This document shows, one piece after another, positions 46,623 through 55,847 of a DNA stretch of 64,000 nucleotides (positions are counted from its first letter, which is position 1; each line of letters opens with the position of its first letter). Source of the stretch: Glycomyces tritici (lineage in GTDB: Bacteria; Actinomycetota; Actinomycetes; Mycobacteriales; Micromonosporaceae). Made by a program: the position numbers and the translations under genes. The notes beneath the pieces were generated by a model. It did not search any database. It was not told the origin of the DNA and was given only the letters and a program-made list of their open reading frames with translations. Location of the stretch: positions 186,001 to 250,000 of the forward strand of contig NZ_JAUEMJ010000003.1 of assembly GCF_030403505.1 (NCBI RefSeq), in the 5' to 3' direction.

Positions 46623-47168
46623 CTATCGGACCAGGCCGCCCCAGGTCATCTCCGCGCCGGCGTGCCCGGTCTTGAACAGCCACCAGGCCGCCAGCAGCAG
46701 CAGGGCCAAAGCCACCACGCCGAAGATGAACATGACGATCCTGCGTCCGGTCGCCGCGGGATCGGACGACCCCGCCGGGGCCGCGTCGCCGTCCGCAGCG
46801 GGAGCGGGCGCCGCGCCGTCGCGGGCACGGGCCGCGCGGCGGCCGCGGTCGAGGCCGGCGAAGAGGAACCACACCGGGACCAGCGCCACGAGCGTCCACA
46901 AGAGCCAGAACGCGTAATCGTGGTGCTGCGAGACCGCCTGGTCCCAGCCGTCCGGTTCGTTGTAGTCCGCGAGCTGGCGCCCGGTGAAGATCCCGCCGAA
47001 GACCGACAGGGGCGCGATCAGCACCAGGGCCGCCACGGCCCAGCCGATGCGTTGGCGCAGCGGCGGAATCAGGAGGTAGCAGAGGCCGCCCAGTACGAGC
47101 AGCCCTACGAGGATGATCGGCGCGTGCACCACCAGCGGGTGCAGCGGGAGATCGAGAATCGTCGTCAT
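46623..47168 (-). CDS. DUF2231 family membrane protein
   Basis: 181 residues. Starts with LDLPLHPLVVHAPIILVGLL, the DUF2231 signature (HPxxVHxPI), with about three helices, a cytoplasmic Ala/Gly/Asp-rich loop and a fourth helix near the C-terminus. Some family members are haem-associated or redox membrane proteins. It follows marC by 24 bases on the same strand, and a 6-bp inverted repeat (agggtt/aaccct, 47169-47185) fills that gap. Confidence 0.88.
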   Translation of the reverse strand: MTTILDLPLHPLVVHAPIILVGLLVLGGLCYLLIPPLRQRIGWAVAALVLIAPLSVFGGIFTGRQLADYNEPDGWDQAVSQHHDYAFWLLWTLVALVPVWFLFAGLDRGRRAARARDGAAPAPAADGDAAPAGSSDPAATGRRIVMFIFGVVALALLLLAAWWLFKTGHAGAEMTWGGLVR

Positions 47169-47192
47169 AGGGTTTATTGAACCCTAAAGTGA

Positions 47193-47816
47193 TCACCAAC
47201 CGGAAGCCCCAGCAGAACTTTCGAAGAGTTCGACGTAGCCCATCACGGCATCCGCGATGAGCTGCACCGCGATCGCGGCCAGCAGCACGCCCGCGATCCG
47301 CGTCAGCACCTCGATGCCGCCGCGCCGCAGGATCTTCACCAGGAAGCCCGAGAACCGCATGACCAGGTAGATCGAGATGTGGATGACGACGATCGCCAGC
47401 GCGATCCACAGGTAGTCCGTTCGGGACGGCGCCTGCTGCACGAACAGGATCACCGCGACGATCGCGCCGGGCCCGGCCAGCAGCGGCGTGCCCAGCGGCA
47501 CGAGCGCAATGTTCGACGTGGCGGTGTTCGTGGGCTCATCGGCCTGGCCGGTCAGCAGTTGCAGCGCGACCAGGAGCAGCAGCAGCCCGCCCGCGCCCTG
47601 CAGCGCCTCCAGGTCGATGTGGAGGTAGCTGATGATCTGCTGGCCGAGCAGCGCGAACAGCGAGATGACGCCCAGGGACAGGAGTGTCGCCTGAAGCGCG
47701 GCCCGGTTGCGCTCGCGCTGATCCATGGTCCCGGTCAGGGCCAGGTAGATCGGCACGATCCCCGGAGGGTCCATGATGACGAAGAGCGTCACCATGACCG
47801 TCAGCAAATATTCCAC
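47193..47816 (-). CDS. MarC family integral membrane protein
   Basis: 207 residues from GTG at 47816, with six predicted helices and the MarC-family start (TLFVIMDPPGIVPIYLALT) and LLAGPGAI motif. The family was once linked to multiple antibiotic resistance but its transport function is unsettled. Probably co-transcribed with the DUF2231 gene downstream. Confidence 0.92.
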   Translation of the reverse strand: MEYLLTVMVTLFVIMDPPGIVPIYLALTGTMDQRERNRAALQATLLSLGVISLFALLGQQIISYLHIDLEALQGAGGLLLLLVALQLLTGQADEPTNTATSNIALVPLGTPLLAGPGAIVAVILFVQQAPSRTDYLWIALAIVVIHISIYLVMRFSGFLVKILRRGGIEVLTRIAGVLLAAIAVQLIADAVMGYVELFESSAGASGW

Positions 47817-47869
47817 GCTGCGAGTATGTCAAGTCCGCCAGGTCACAGCCCCGGATTCGACCAGGCGTG

Positions 47870-49051
47870 TTAGGTGTAGCTCACGATGGGCATCACTGCG
47901 CCGTCGGGCGGTTCGAGTTCGGACACCACCGGCTCGTCCCCGGACTTGTCGATGAGCAGCCAGGTCTCGTCGCCGCGGTTGGCCCAGACCTCCCAGAGCC
48001 CGGCCGGATCGGTCCAGTTCTCCGTCGCGTCCTCGAACAGGTCCTGGTACTCGCCCATGTCCACTTCGATCTCGGCCTCGGCCATGGCGTCGACCTGGTA
48101 CATCGCGACGACGCGTTCGGTGATGGCGGCCGAGTCCTCGGCGGCCTCCTCGCCGGCAGCGGCGGCCAGCGACTCCTGGATCACGTCGCTGTCCAGCGGT
48201 CCGCACTGCTCCTGGCCGCTGGCGGCGCCGGCGCCGTCGAGGTCCGAGACGCAGACGTAGCTCGGGTCGGTCTGGTCGACGAGGACCGCGGCCTGCAGGC
48301 CGGCGTCGCTCACCGTCTCCAGGCCGAAGTTGCGCTCGTCGTTGAACCACATGGCCTGTGCTTCGCCGGCGGTGGCCGAGTGCAGGTCGGTCATGAAGAC
48401 CGCCGTGGTCTCGTTCCAGTCCTCGAGGGTGAGGGCGAAGCTGGTCGTGAACGCGACCGTCTCGGTCTCCTCGTGGAGTGAGACGTCGACCAGCGAGTAC
48501 TCCTCCTCGGTGTACTCGGCGTTCGGGGTGACCATCGCGTAGCGGTCGCCGGTGCTGTTGACCTTGGTGGTGGTCTCGAGTGAGGGCTTCTCCTCGGAGG
48601 CGAGCCGGTCGCCGTCGAGGTCGAGCGTCCACACGTCGGACTCGGACTCCAGCATGTACTGGGTGGTGAGCCGGTAGACGTAGCCGGTCGGCTCGGCGGC
48701 GTCGAAGGCCAGCGATTCGCCGTCCTCGTTGAGCACGCTGTAGCGGCCGTCCTCGTCCTGGACCAGGAACTCCATACCGAGTTCGTTCTGCACTTCGATG
48801 GTGCTGGTGTCGGCGGCGATCGTGCCGTCGCCGTCGTCGCCGTGGAGTCCGACCAGCGGGTTCCAGACGACCGCGGCGCCGAGCACGAGCAGGCCCGCGC
48901 CGCTCGCGGCGGCGGCCGCGCGCCTGCGGCGGCGGATGCGCCCGGCGCCGGCGATGGCCAGGTCGGCCAGACCGGGGTCGTCGAAGACCGGCGCGGCGTC
49001 GGCCCGTTCGGCCAGCCCGCTGCGCAGGAGGGCCTCTATGTCCCCGCTCAT
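47870..49051 (-). CDS. Membrane-anchored partner of the SigE-family sigma factor
   Basis: 393 residues from the ATG at 49051, overlapping the sigma gene end by four bases (ATGA). A cytoplasmic N-terminus of about 45 residues ends in a basic cluster (RIRRRRRAAAA). One membrane helix follows (SGAGLLVLGAAVVWNPLVGL), then an acidic extracytoplasmic domain of about 320 residues rich in Asp, Glu, Thr and Tyr. Position and layout suggest an anti-sigma-type or sensor protein, but there is no zinc HxxxCxxC motif. Ligand unknown. Confidence 0.85.
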   Translation of the reverse strand: MSGDIEALLRSGLAERADAAPVFDDPGLADLAIAGAGRIRRRRRAAAAASGAGLLVLGAAVVWNPLVGLHGDDGDGTIAADTSTIEVQNELGMEFLVQDEDGRYSVLNEDGESLAFDAAEPTGYVYRLTTQYMLESESDVWTLDLDGDRLASEEKPSLETTTKVNSTGDRYAMVTPNAEYTEEEYSLVDVSLHEETETVAFTTSFALTLEDWNETTAVFMTDLHSATAGEAQAMWFNDERNFGLETVSDAGLQAAVLVDQTDPSYVCVSDLDGAGAASGQEQCGPLDSDVIQESLAAAAGEEAAEDSAAITERVVAMYQVDAMAEAEIEVDMGEYQDLFEDATENWTDPAGLWEVWANRGDETWLLIDKSGDEPVVSELEPPDGAVMPIVSYT

Positions 49052-49593
49052 GCCGCTTTCCTCGGTTCCATCGCCAGGCCGAGTGCGGCCGAGGGCGTAC
49101 CGAGTCGTTTGCGCATGCCCGCGAGCGCGCGCGAGGCCTGGCTCTTGACGGTGCCGACGGAGATGCCGAGGATGTCGGCGATCTGCTGGTCGGTGCGGTT
49201 CTCGTAGTAGCGGAGGACGAGGACCGCACGCTGGCGCTTGGGGAGGACGGCGATGTGGCGCCACATGGCGTCGCGCACCGCCGAGTGCTCGGTGAAGTCG
49301 CGGGAGTGGTCGACCTTGTCCTCGAACACCTCGGTGGGCTTCTCGCGGTTGGACCGCTTGCGCCACCAGGAGGCGTTGGTGTTGTAGAGGATGCGGCGGG
49401 CGTAGGCGTCGACCGAATCAGTAGTCCTGATCCGGCTCCACGCCAGGTAGGTCTTCGTCAAGGTCGTCTGCACCAGGTCCTCCGCTGTTGCCCAGTTCCC
49501 CGTAAGGAGATACGCCGCACGGTGCAGCGCGGCGGAGCGAGCCGCCACGTACTCGCGGAACTCCTCGTCCTGGGACGATTTGGTCTCGCTCAC
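49048..49593 (-). CDS. SigE-family ECF RNA polymerase sigma factor
   Basis: 181 residues from GTG at 49593 with a gggag site. Region 2 includes LLTGNWATAEDLVQTTLTKTY, and region 4 is a clear helix-turn-helix (TDQQIADILGISVGTVKSQ). This is the SigE/SigM-like group of actinobacterial ECF factors, whose gene is usually followed by a membrane regulator, as here. Confidence 0.93.
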   Translation of the reverse strand: MSETKSSQDEEFREYVAARSAALHRAAYLLTGNWATAEDLVQTTLTKTYLAWSRIRTTDSVDAYARRILYNTNASWWRKRSNREKPTEVFEDKVDHSRDFTEHSAVRDAMWRHIAVLPKRQRAVLVLRYYENRTDQQIADILGISVGTVKSQASRALAGMRKRLGTPSAALGLAMEPRKAA

Positions 49594-49784
49594 GAGTCTC
49601 CCTGGGGGGGTCGAAGAACAGACGACTTACCCTCGGCGGACGGTTGCCCCGTAGGCCGGAATTCTGCCAAGAGATGGGTGTTCCTGGCAACCGAGGGTCG
49701 GATACAAACTGAGTATACGAAGTAGGTGCAACCCCCTGGGGCCCGGCATCGGATGCCGTGATGTGGGCTGAGACCAGGACGAAA

Positions 49785-49813
49785 CACACCCGCCGACAGT
49801 GTCGACGGGTGTG
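49785..49813 (-). terminator. Terminator of the PH-domain gene
   Basis: A 13-bp stem with one G-T pair (49785-49797 against 49801-49813) followed on the minus strand by TTTCG, 22 bases past the stop. Confidence 0.75.
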
Positions 49814-49835
49814 CGGACGGTGAACGGAATCGCGG

Positions 49836-50669
49836 TTAGGCGTCCGCGGGTTTCGGTGCGGGCTCCCCTTCGGGGATGAGGTCTTCCTCGGGTTCGGCCT
49901 CGCGCTCGTCGACGGCCTCGGGCTCGTACATCTCCTCGCACATCTGGAGGTAGAGCTCGTTGGGGTTCGGCAGGTGCGGGACGTTCCGCAGCGCCTGGTC
50001 CTGGCCGGCGGACTCGATGATGAACTCGCCGTAGTTGAGCATGCGGCCCATCGGCGTCTGGGAGTACTTCATGTCCGTGACGCGGCCGAGCGGCATCATG
50101 GCCACCGAGCGGGTGATGACCCCTTGGATGAGCATGATCCGCTTGTTGGTCAGGATGAAGCGGTCCATGTACCAGTCGAGGATCTTCCAGCCCACGAAGC
50201 CGAGGATGAGCAGCCAGACGAGGACGGTGACGGTGAGCGCGGTGTTGTCGACGCCCGACTTGGTCAGCATCCCGGAGATGAGGCCCATGATGAAGGTCGC
50301 GAGCGTGCCCACGACGTACCAGGGCATGAGGTGCACCCAGTGCCGGCGCCACTCGCCGCGGTACTTCTCGGTCGGGAAGAGGTAGCGGGCGGAGATCGGG
50401 GAGGGGACGTCGGGCACCGACGGGGCGCGCACGCCGCCGAGGAGGCCGCCGCTCAGGCCGCTGTTGAGGCCGTCGTCGAAGCGGACGCCGTCGATGTCGC
50501 TCGCGGCGGTCGCCGGCGCGGATCCGGCCGTTCCCGGAGGGAAGCCGAATTCGCGCGTGGGGGTGTCCGCGCCCGGGGCGGGACTGTCTGAGGGGGCGCG
50601 GGGGCTGGGAGGTTCCAGCGGCTCGGTGTCCTTGTTGTCCCCCGAGCCGCCTGCACCGGATTCGGTCAT
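49836..50669 (-). CDS. Bacterial PH-domain membrane protein
   Basis: 277 residues. About 105 residues of Ser/Pro/Asp/Gly-rich disordered sequence precede two membrane helices (WVHLMPWYVVGTLATFIMGL and TALTVTVLVWLLILGFVG). The bacterial PH domain follows (DWYMDRFILTNKRIMLIQG, then PLGRVTDMKYSQTPMGRML), then an acidic tail. The family includes YdbT-like proteins; its role is undefined. It starts 13 bases after the stop of the small membrane peptide gene, so both are likely on one transcript. Confidence 0.88.
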   Translation of the reverse strand: MTESGAGGSGDNKDTEPLEPPSPRAPSDSPAPGADTPTREFGFPPGTAGSAPATAASDIDGVRFDDGLNSGLSGGLLGGVRAPSVPDVPSPISARYLFPTEKYRGEWRRHWVHLMPWYVVGTLATFIMGLISGMLTKSGVDNTALTVTVLVWLLILGFVGWKILDWYMDRFILTNKRIMLIQGVITRSVAMMPLGRVTDMKYSQTPMGRMLNYGEFIIESAGQDQALRNVPHLPNPNELYLQMCEEMYEPEAVDEREAEPEEDLIPEGEPAPKPADA

Positions 50670-50682
50670 AGTGCCGTCGCTA

Positions 50683-50847
50683 TCAGGTCACGAGGCTCGT
50701 GAAGAACGCCGCGAAACCGTTTGCGGCATCGAGGATTCCGCCTGCGAGGTTCCCGACCACGTCACTGGCTTCGCCCGGCCTGAAGGCCACAAAGAACACC
50801 AGGAACGCAAGTCCGCCCCAAGTCAGAAACTTCTTCAACTTCCTCAC
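50683..50847 (-). CDS. 54-residue membrane peptide, upstream of the PH-domain gene
   Basis: A short frame: GTG at 50847 (TTG at 50838 is the alternative) to TGA at 50685-50683. It reads as a basic start VRKLKKF, a hydrophobic helix (WGGLAFLVFFVAF), then RPGEASDVVGNLAGG and an amphipathic end LDAANGFAAFFTSLVT. Similar short proteins with a start helix and a Gly/Ala/Asn/Val-rich tail occur in actinobacteria. A gggagg site overlaps the start region. Placed 13 bases before the PH-domain gene, it is probably its operon partner. Confidence 0.7.
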   Translation of the reverse strand: MRKLKKFLTWGGLAFLVFFVAFRPGEASDVVGNLAGGILDAANGFAAFFTSLVT

Positions 50848-51303
50848 CCCTCCCGTCAAGGGTCCTGGCCGATCGTTCGTCTGGCGCAGGCTGGCACGAG
50901 TCTACCGTACGAGCATGACTCGGCTTTCAGTTTTGTTCTGGGCCGCAACGGTGTGAACCGTGAGGCCCGGTGCCGGGATCAGCGTAACGCGATGGTTCCA
51001 CTTTCGCCCGACTCCGCCCATCTACCAGCGGATTCAACCTATTCGCTTGTACCACCGGGAGCTTACCCCAAGTAACCTGCCATTGGCTCAATGTAGGCGC
51101 ATCGCCCCCTCCGCCCCATAGAAGCGTCAGGTATCCGACACGAGCCGTTCGCCTACGCCCCCAAGGGGGAGTGACACGGTCACGTGGAGTCCCGGGGCGT
51201 CGTCGCCATCGGAGCTCCGAGCACGGAGGTGCTCCATTCCAGAGTGCCACCTGGAGGCGACATCCGGTGACCCCGTAGCGGTCGGATTCCTGACGATCGC
51301 CTC
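50848..51303 (-). other. 456-bp intergenic region
   Basis: No gene, tRNA or recognised RNA was found on either strand. It should hold the promoter of the 54-residue peptide and the 3' end of the TrmH transcript. A short hairpin with arms ccccc/ggggg lies around 51159-51171. Open frames here on either strand are short and lack ribosome sites. Confidence 0.5.
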
Positions 51304-52011
51304 TCAGGAACTGGAATGTTTCCCGGCCGGGGTCTGCTCGAACACGTGTTCCCTGACCCAGGCGTGCATGGCGATGCCGCTGGCGACCCCGGCATTGATG
51401 GAGCGGGTCGATCCGAACTGGGTGATGGAGCAGACCATCGTGCAGGCCTCGCGCACCGGTGCCGACAGGCCGGGGCCCTCCTGGCCGAAGACCAGGACGG
51501 CGTTACGGGGCAGTGCGGTGGTCTCGATGGGGACGGAGCCGGGCAGGTTGTCGATGCCCACGACCGCCAGGCCTTCGGACGCGGCCCAGGCGACGAACTC
51601 CTCGACGGTGGCGTGGTGCTCGACGTGCTGGTAGCGGTCGGTGACCATCGCGCCGCGCCGGTTCCAGCGGCGCTTGCCGACGATGTGGACGGCCTTGGCG
51701 AGGAACGCGTTGGCGTTGCGCACGACGGTGCCGATGTTGAAGTCGTGCTGCCAGTTCTCGATGGCGACGTGGAAGTCGTGGCGGCGCTCGTCCAGGTCGG
51801 CCACGATCGCCTCGCGCTTCCAGTACCGGTACTCGTCGACCACGTTGCGGCGGTCGCCCAGGCGCAGCAGGTCCGGGTCGTACCGGTCGCCGGCGGGGAG
51901 CGGGCCCTCCCAGGGGCCGACGCCGACCGCGTCCGGGGCCTGGTCTTCGGCGGCCTGGTCGGCGGCGTCCTGCTGGGGTTCGGGCTCGGCGGGGCCGGTC
52001 GGGTCAGTCAC
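51304..52011 (-). CDS. TrmH/SpoU family RNA 2'-O-methyltransferase
   Basis: 235 residues from GTG at 52011. An acidic Ala/Gln/Asp/Pro-rich N-terminus of about 35 residues precedes the knotted SPOUT domain. All three motifs are visible: NIGTVVRNANAF (motif 1), VFGQEGPGLS (motif 2), ITQFGSTRSINAGVASGI (motif 3). It methylates a ribose in rRNA or tRNA using S-adenosylmethionine. Which RNA cannot be told. Confidence 0.92.
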   Translation of the reverse strand: MTDPTGPAEPEPQQDAADQAAEDQAPDAVGVGPWEGPLPAGDRYDPDLLRLGDRRNVVDEYRYWKREAIVADLDERRHDFHVAIENWQHDFNIGTVVRNANAFLAKAVHIVGKRRWNRRGAMVTDRYQHVEHHATVEEFVAWAASEGLAVVGIDNLPGSVPIETTALPRNAVLVFGQEGPGLSAPVREACTMVCSITQFGSTRSINAGVASGIAMHAWVREHVFEQTPAGKHSSS

Positions 52012-52231
52012 GCCGCCTATTGGAGCACAGGAGGGCGCCGCGGTGGCCGAGGCGGGCTCCGGCGGAAGGCATAGCGCCGCCCCGGCGGCTACGGGGGAAA
52101 CCTACCGGGGCGACGCGTTGCATAGTAGCGGCCGGACGCCTGCGATCGGGCACACACCTCACTGAATTCCCTTGCCGCGTAAGGAAATCGGGTTATTGAA
52201 CGTCCCTTGTCACTCAGGTCTCGGCCAGGCC

Positions 52232-54157
52232 CTAGGTCCGCATGAAGGCCTTGAGTGCGTCGGGGTTCGCGAGGGCGTCGCGTGCGATCGCCTCTTCGGG
52301 CGGCACGCCTTTGAGGATCTTCTTCACCGGGACCTCCACCTTCTTGCCGCTGAGCGTGCGCGGGATCGCGGGGACCTGGCGCACCTCGTCCGGCAGGTGG
52401 CGGGGCGAGAGCTGCTCGCGCAGGGCGGCCGCGATGCGCCGCCGCAGGTCGTCGTCGAGCTCGGTGCCCTCGTTGCAGGCGATGTAGAGCAGGAGCCGGT
52501 CCTGGCCCGGGTCGTCCAGGTGCACGACCAGGGAGTCGGCCACGCCCTCGATCGCCTCGACGACCGCGTAGAACTCGGAGGTGCCCATGCGCACCCCGCC
52601 GCGGTTGAGCGTGGCGTCGCTGCGTCCCGAGATCACCGCCGAACCGCGGTCGGTGATGGTGATCCAGTCGCCGTGGCGCCAGATCCCGGGGAAGTCGGTG
52701 AGGTAGGTGTCGCGGTAGCGGTGCTTGAGCGGGTCGCCCCACAGGCCCACCGGCATGGAGGGCATCGGGGAGGCGATCACGAGCTCGCCTTCGCGGCCGA
52801 TCCCGGGGTGCCCCTCGGGGTCGAAGGACTGCACGTCCGCGCCGAGGCACCGGCAGGAGAGCTCGCCGCGCCAGACCGGGACGGTGGGCGCGCCGCCGAT
52901 GAACCCCGTGCACAGGTCGGTGCCGCCCGAGAGGGACTGCAGCTGCGCGGTCTCGCTGATGGATTCGTACACGTAGTCGAAGCCCACCGCCGGGAGCGGC
53001 GCGCCGGTCGAGCCGATGCCGCGGATCAGCGACAGGTCGGCCTCGTCCATGGGCTTGATGCCCCGCGAGCGGCAGGCCATGAGGAACGGCGCGCTCGTGC
53101 CGAAGTAGGTGGTGCCGGACTCCGCGGCGAGGCGCCACATCCCGGCCGGGTCCGGCGCCCCGTCGAACATGACGATCCCCGCGCCCACGATCGGCGCGGA
53201 CATCAGGTAGTTCCACATCATCCACCCGGTGGTGGAGTACCAGAAGAACCGGTCGCCCACGCCCAGGTCGTGGTGCAGCGAGTGCATCTTGGCGTGCTCG
53301 ATCGCCATGCCGCCGTGGGAGTGCACGATCGCCTTCGGCAGGCCCGTGGTGCCCGAGGAGTACAGGATGTACAGCGGGTGGTCGAAGGTCAGCGGCTCGA
53401 ACTCGACCCCTTCGTCGTACGCGCAGAAGCGGTCCCAGGTCTCGCCCTCGACCTCCCCCGCGCCGATGTACGGGAGGGTGACGACCGAGCCGAGCCCTTC
53501 GAGGCCCCGTACGACGCGGCGCAGGTCGGCGGTGCGGTCCACGGTCTTGGGCCCGTACTTGTAGCCGTCCACGGCGACGAGGACCTTCGGCTCGATCTGC
53601 GCGAAGCGGTCGAGCACGGCCTTGGCCCCGAACTCGGGGGCGCAGCTGGAGAAGACCGCGCCGAGGCTCGCGGTGGCGAGCATGAGCGCGTAGGTCTCGG
53701 GGATGTTCGGCATCCAGGCCGCGACGCGGTCGCCGCGGTGCACGCCGTGGGCCACGAGCCCCGCGCGGGCGCGGGCCACGGCCTCGCGCAGGTCCCCGAG
53801 GGTCCACTCGACGGGGTCGCGGGTGTCGGAGTACGCGCGCACGAGCACGTCCTCCTCGTCCACCCCGGGCGCGGTGAGCACCGCGCGGGCGTAGTTGAAG
53901 GTCTCGTCCGGGAACCAGACGGTGTCCGGCATGGTCTCGTCGGCGAGGACCCGGTGCTCCGGGACGGTCTTGCCGAGGCCGAAGTACTCCCAGACCGCGC
54001 CCCAGAACGGGCGCAGGTGCTCGACGGAGTACTGCCACAGGGCCGGATAGCCGGTGAGGTCGCGTTCCTCCCGGCGGGACAGCCACTGGCCGAACCGCCC
54101 GATGTTCGTCGTCTCCACCGCGTCAGGCCGCGGCAGCCACAGCACCTCGTTGGTCAC
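52232..54157 (-). CDS. Acetoacetate-CoA ligase (acetoacetyl-CoA synthetase)
   Basis: 641 residues from GTG at 54157 with a gggagg site. An adenylate-forming enzyme with N-terminal ACAS_N, P-loop YSSGTTGLPKAIVHSHGG, hinge motif GRSDATLNRGGVRMG and the catalytic lysine in RTLSGKKVEVPVKK. The length and the WSTTGWMMWNYLM-like segment FFWYSTTGWMMWNYLMSAP fit acetoacetyl-CoA synthetases, as opposed to acetyl-CoA synthetase. It activates acetoacetate for ketone-body use or polyketide/isoprenoid supply. Confidence 0.92.
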   Translation of the reverse strand: MTNEVLWLPRPDAVETTNIGRFGQWLSRREERDLTGYPALWQYSVEHLRPFWGAVWEYFGLGKTVPEHRVLADETMPDTVWFPDETFNYARAVLTAPGVDEEDVLVRAYSDTRDPVEWTLGDLREAVARARAGLVAHGVHRGDRVAAWMPNIPETYALMLATASLGAVFSSCAPEFGAKAVLDRFAQIEPKVLVAVDGYKYGPKTVDRTADLRRVVRGLEGLGSVVTLPYIGAGEVEGETWDRFCAYDEGVEFEPLTFDHPLYILYSSGTTGLPKAIVHSHGGMAIEHAKMHSLHHDLGVGDRFFWYSTTGWMMWNYLMSAPIVGAGIVMFDGAPDPAGMWRLAAESGTTYFGTSAPFLMACRSRGIKPMDEADLSLIRGIGSTGAPLPAVGFDYVYESISETAQLQSLSGGTDLCTGFIGGAPTVPVWRGELSCRCLGADVQSFDPEGHPGIGREGELVIASPMPSMPVGLWGDPLKHRYRDTYLTDFPGIWRHGDWITITDRGSAVISGRSDATLNRGGVRMGTSEFYAVVEAIEGVADSLVVHLDDPGQDRLLLYIACNEGTELDDDLRRRIAAALREQLSPRHLPDEVRQVPAIPRTLSGKKVEVPVKKILKGVPPEEAIARDALANPDALKAFMRT

Positions 54158-54204
54158 GTTCGCCTCCCCGATTCCACAACAGTGTGGTCCACGGCACTAT
54201 CGTG

Positions 54205-55590
54205 TCACGAGGAAGCTTCGGGCCGCCTGCGGGGCCGTCCGTTTCGGCGGTTTCGTCCCCTATTCAGTGAATAACCTGATCGACCGCGCCGCCATAAGCG
54301 GACATGTCGCGACAAGTCCCGGGCGGGCGCGAGTTCGTCCTCGATGTAGCGCTCGCGGATCACGTAGAGCCCGGCGCAGAAGAGGACCACGGTGAGCGCC
54401 GCGATGAAGCCGAACGGGACCGACCATGAGCCGGTGAGGCCGTAGACCCAGCCCACGGCCAGCGGCCCGACCCCGGCGATGAGGTAGCCGCCCGACTGCG
54501 CGAACGAAGACAGCGCGCTCGTCCCGGCCGGCGTCCGGGCCCGGAGCCCGAAGAGGGTCAGGACCAGCGGGAACACCGAGGTGCCGATGCCGAACAGCGC
54601 CATCCACAGCCAGGTGAGCGCGCCGCCGCCGTCGATCCACAGGCCCGCGACCGCGGGCGGGTAGCAGCTCATGAGGATGAAGAAGACCGGGCGCGGGCCC
54701 CAGCGGACGGTGAGGATCGGGACGACCACCGAGACGGGGATCTGCACGATCGTGAGCAGGCCCAGCATCGACCCGGCGGCGGCGGCGGACATGCCGTCGG
54801 CCACCAGGATCGTGGTCGTCCACCCCATGAGGATGTAGGCGATGGCCGACTGGCAGCCGAAGAGCAGCAGCATCGTCCAGGCCAGGCGCGATCGCCGTAC
54901 GCCGTGGAGGCGGCCCATCGGCGCGACCCCGGCCGCGGCGGGCACGGGACGCCACAGCAGCCACGGGACGATCGCGATGAGCGCCGGCAGCGACCAGACC
55001 GCCAGCGCGATGCGCCAGTCGCCCGCGAGGTGGTCGATCGGGGCCGTGGCGGCGGCGGCGACGGCGGTGCCGACCGCGAGCGTCGTGGAGTAGGCGGTGG
55101 TCATGAGCCCGATGCGGTTCGGGAAGTAGCGCTTGACGATCACGGGCACCGCGACGTTGCCGACGGCGCCGGCGGCGAGCGCCAGGAGGCTGAAGAGGAG
55201 GAAGAGCGCGGCGTTGGGGGCCCAGGCGCGGGCGATCATGCCGATGCTCATGCACAGCAGTGCGCCCGTGAGCAGGGCGCGGGGGCCGTAGCGGCGGGCG
55301 AGGCGCGGGGCGAGGGCGCCGAGGCCGGCGAAGGCGAGGACCGGGAGGGTGGTGAGGAGCCCGGCCACGGTCTCGGACATGCCGAGGCCGGTGCGCAGTT
55401 CGGCGAGGATGGCGCCGACGCTGGTGACGGCGGTGCGGAAGTTGAACGCGGCGAGGACGACCCCGGCGACCAGGAGCCAGCTCGCCGCTGCCGCGGCCTG
55501 CTTCGGCGGGATCGGCGGGTCGCCGATCTCGGCGTGCGGGGTGGGGGCGGGGTGCGCGGCATCGGTCGCGGGCGCGTCGGTCGTCGTCAC
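54205..55590 (-). CDS. CynX/NimT-family MFS transporter
   Basis: 461 residues from GTG at 55590 with an aaggag site. A Pro/Ala-rich cytoplasmic start of about 35 residues, 12 helices and a basic Arg-rich tail. The first helix region (AAFNFRTAVTSVGAILAEL) is typical of the cyanate/nitroimidazole transporter subfamily. It is divergent from a GntR-family gene, with an inverted repeat between them, so the regulator probably controls it. Substrate unknown. Confidence 0.92.
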   Translation of the reverse strand: MTTTDAPATDAAHPAPTPHAEIGDPPIPPKQAAAAASWLLVAGVVLAAFNFRTAVTSVGAILAELRTGLGMSETVAGLLTTLPVLAFAGLGALAPRLARRYGPRALLTGALLCMSIGMIARAWAPNAALFLLFSLLALAAGAVGNVAVPVIVKRYFPNRIGLMTTAYSTTLAVGTAVAAAATAPIDHLAGDWRIALAVWSLPALIAIVPWLLWRPVPAAAGVAPMGRLHGVRRSRLAWTMLLLFGCQSAIAYILMGWTTTILVADGMSAAAAGSMLGLLTIVQIPVSVVVPILTVRWGPRPVFFILMSCYPPAVAGLWIDGGGALTWLWMALFGIGTSVFPLVLTLFGLRARTPAGTSALSSFAQSGGYLIAGVGPLAVGWVYGLTGSWSVPFGFIAALTVVLFCAGLYVIRERYIEDELAPARDLSRHVRLWRRGRSGYSLNRGRNRRNGRPRRRPEASS

Positions 55591-55705
55591 GCGGACGGCT
55601 CCTTCCGGGGACGGGAGGCGGGCGGTGGTCCGGTGGGGTGGTAACCGCTATCCAACTGTCATCGCACACAAGATGGTGCGCCCTGAGCAGCCGAGATATG
55701 ATGGG

Positions 55706-55728
55706 GTCAATTCGTAGGATGAATTGAC
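55706..55728. promoter_or_regulatory. Candidate GntR operator in the MFS/GntR divergent region
   Basis: An 8-bp perfect inverted repeat (gtcaattc at 55706-55713, gaattgac at 55721-55728) around a 7-base spacer lies between the two divergent starts. Confidence 0.6.
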
Positions 55729-55847
55729 GGCCTGTCAACGGTATCGCGAGGGCTGTCTGCTTTAATCCTTCTAGTGTTGGGAAACACGCACCCTCCCACG
55801 GCGGGCCCCCGTCGGCCGTGGACGCTCCGGAGAGGTCAGGTCCGTCA

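Noticed and set aside
50848..51303. Possible tRNA or small RNA in the gap before TrmH
   Set aside because: No cloverleaf or known RNA signature could be traced. Only a short C/G hairpin is present.
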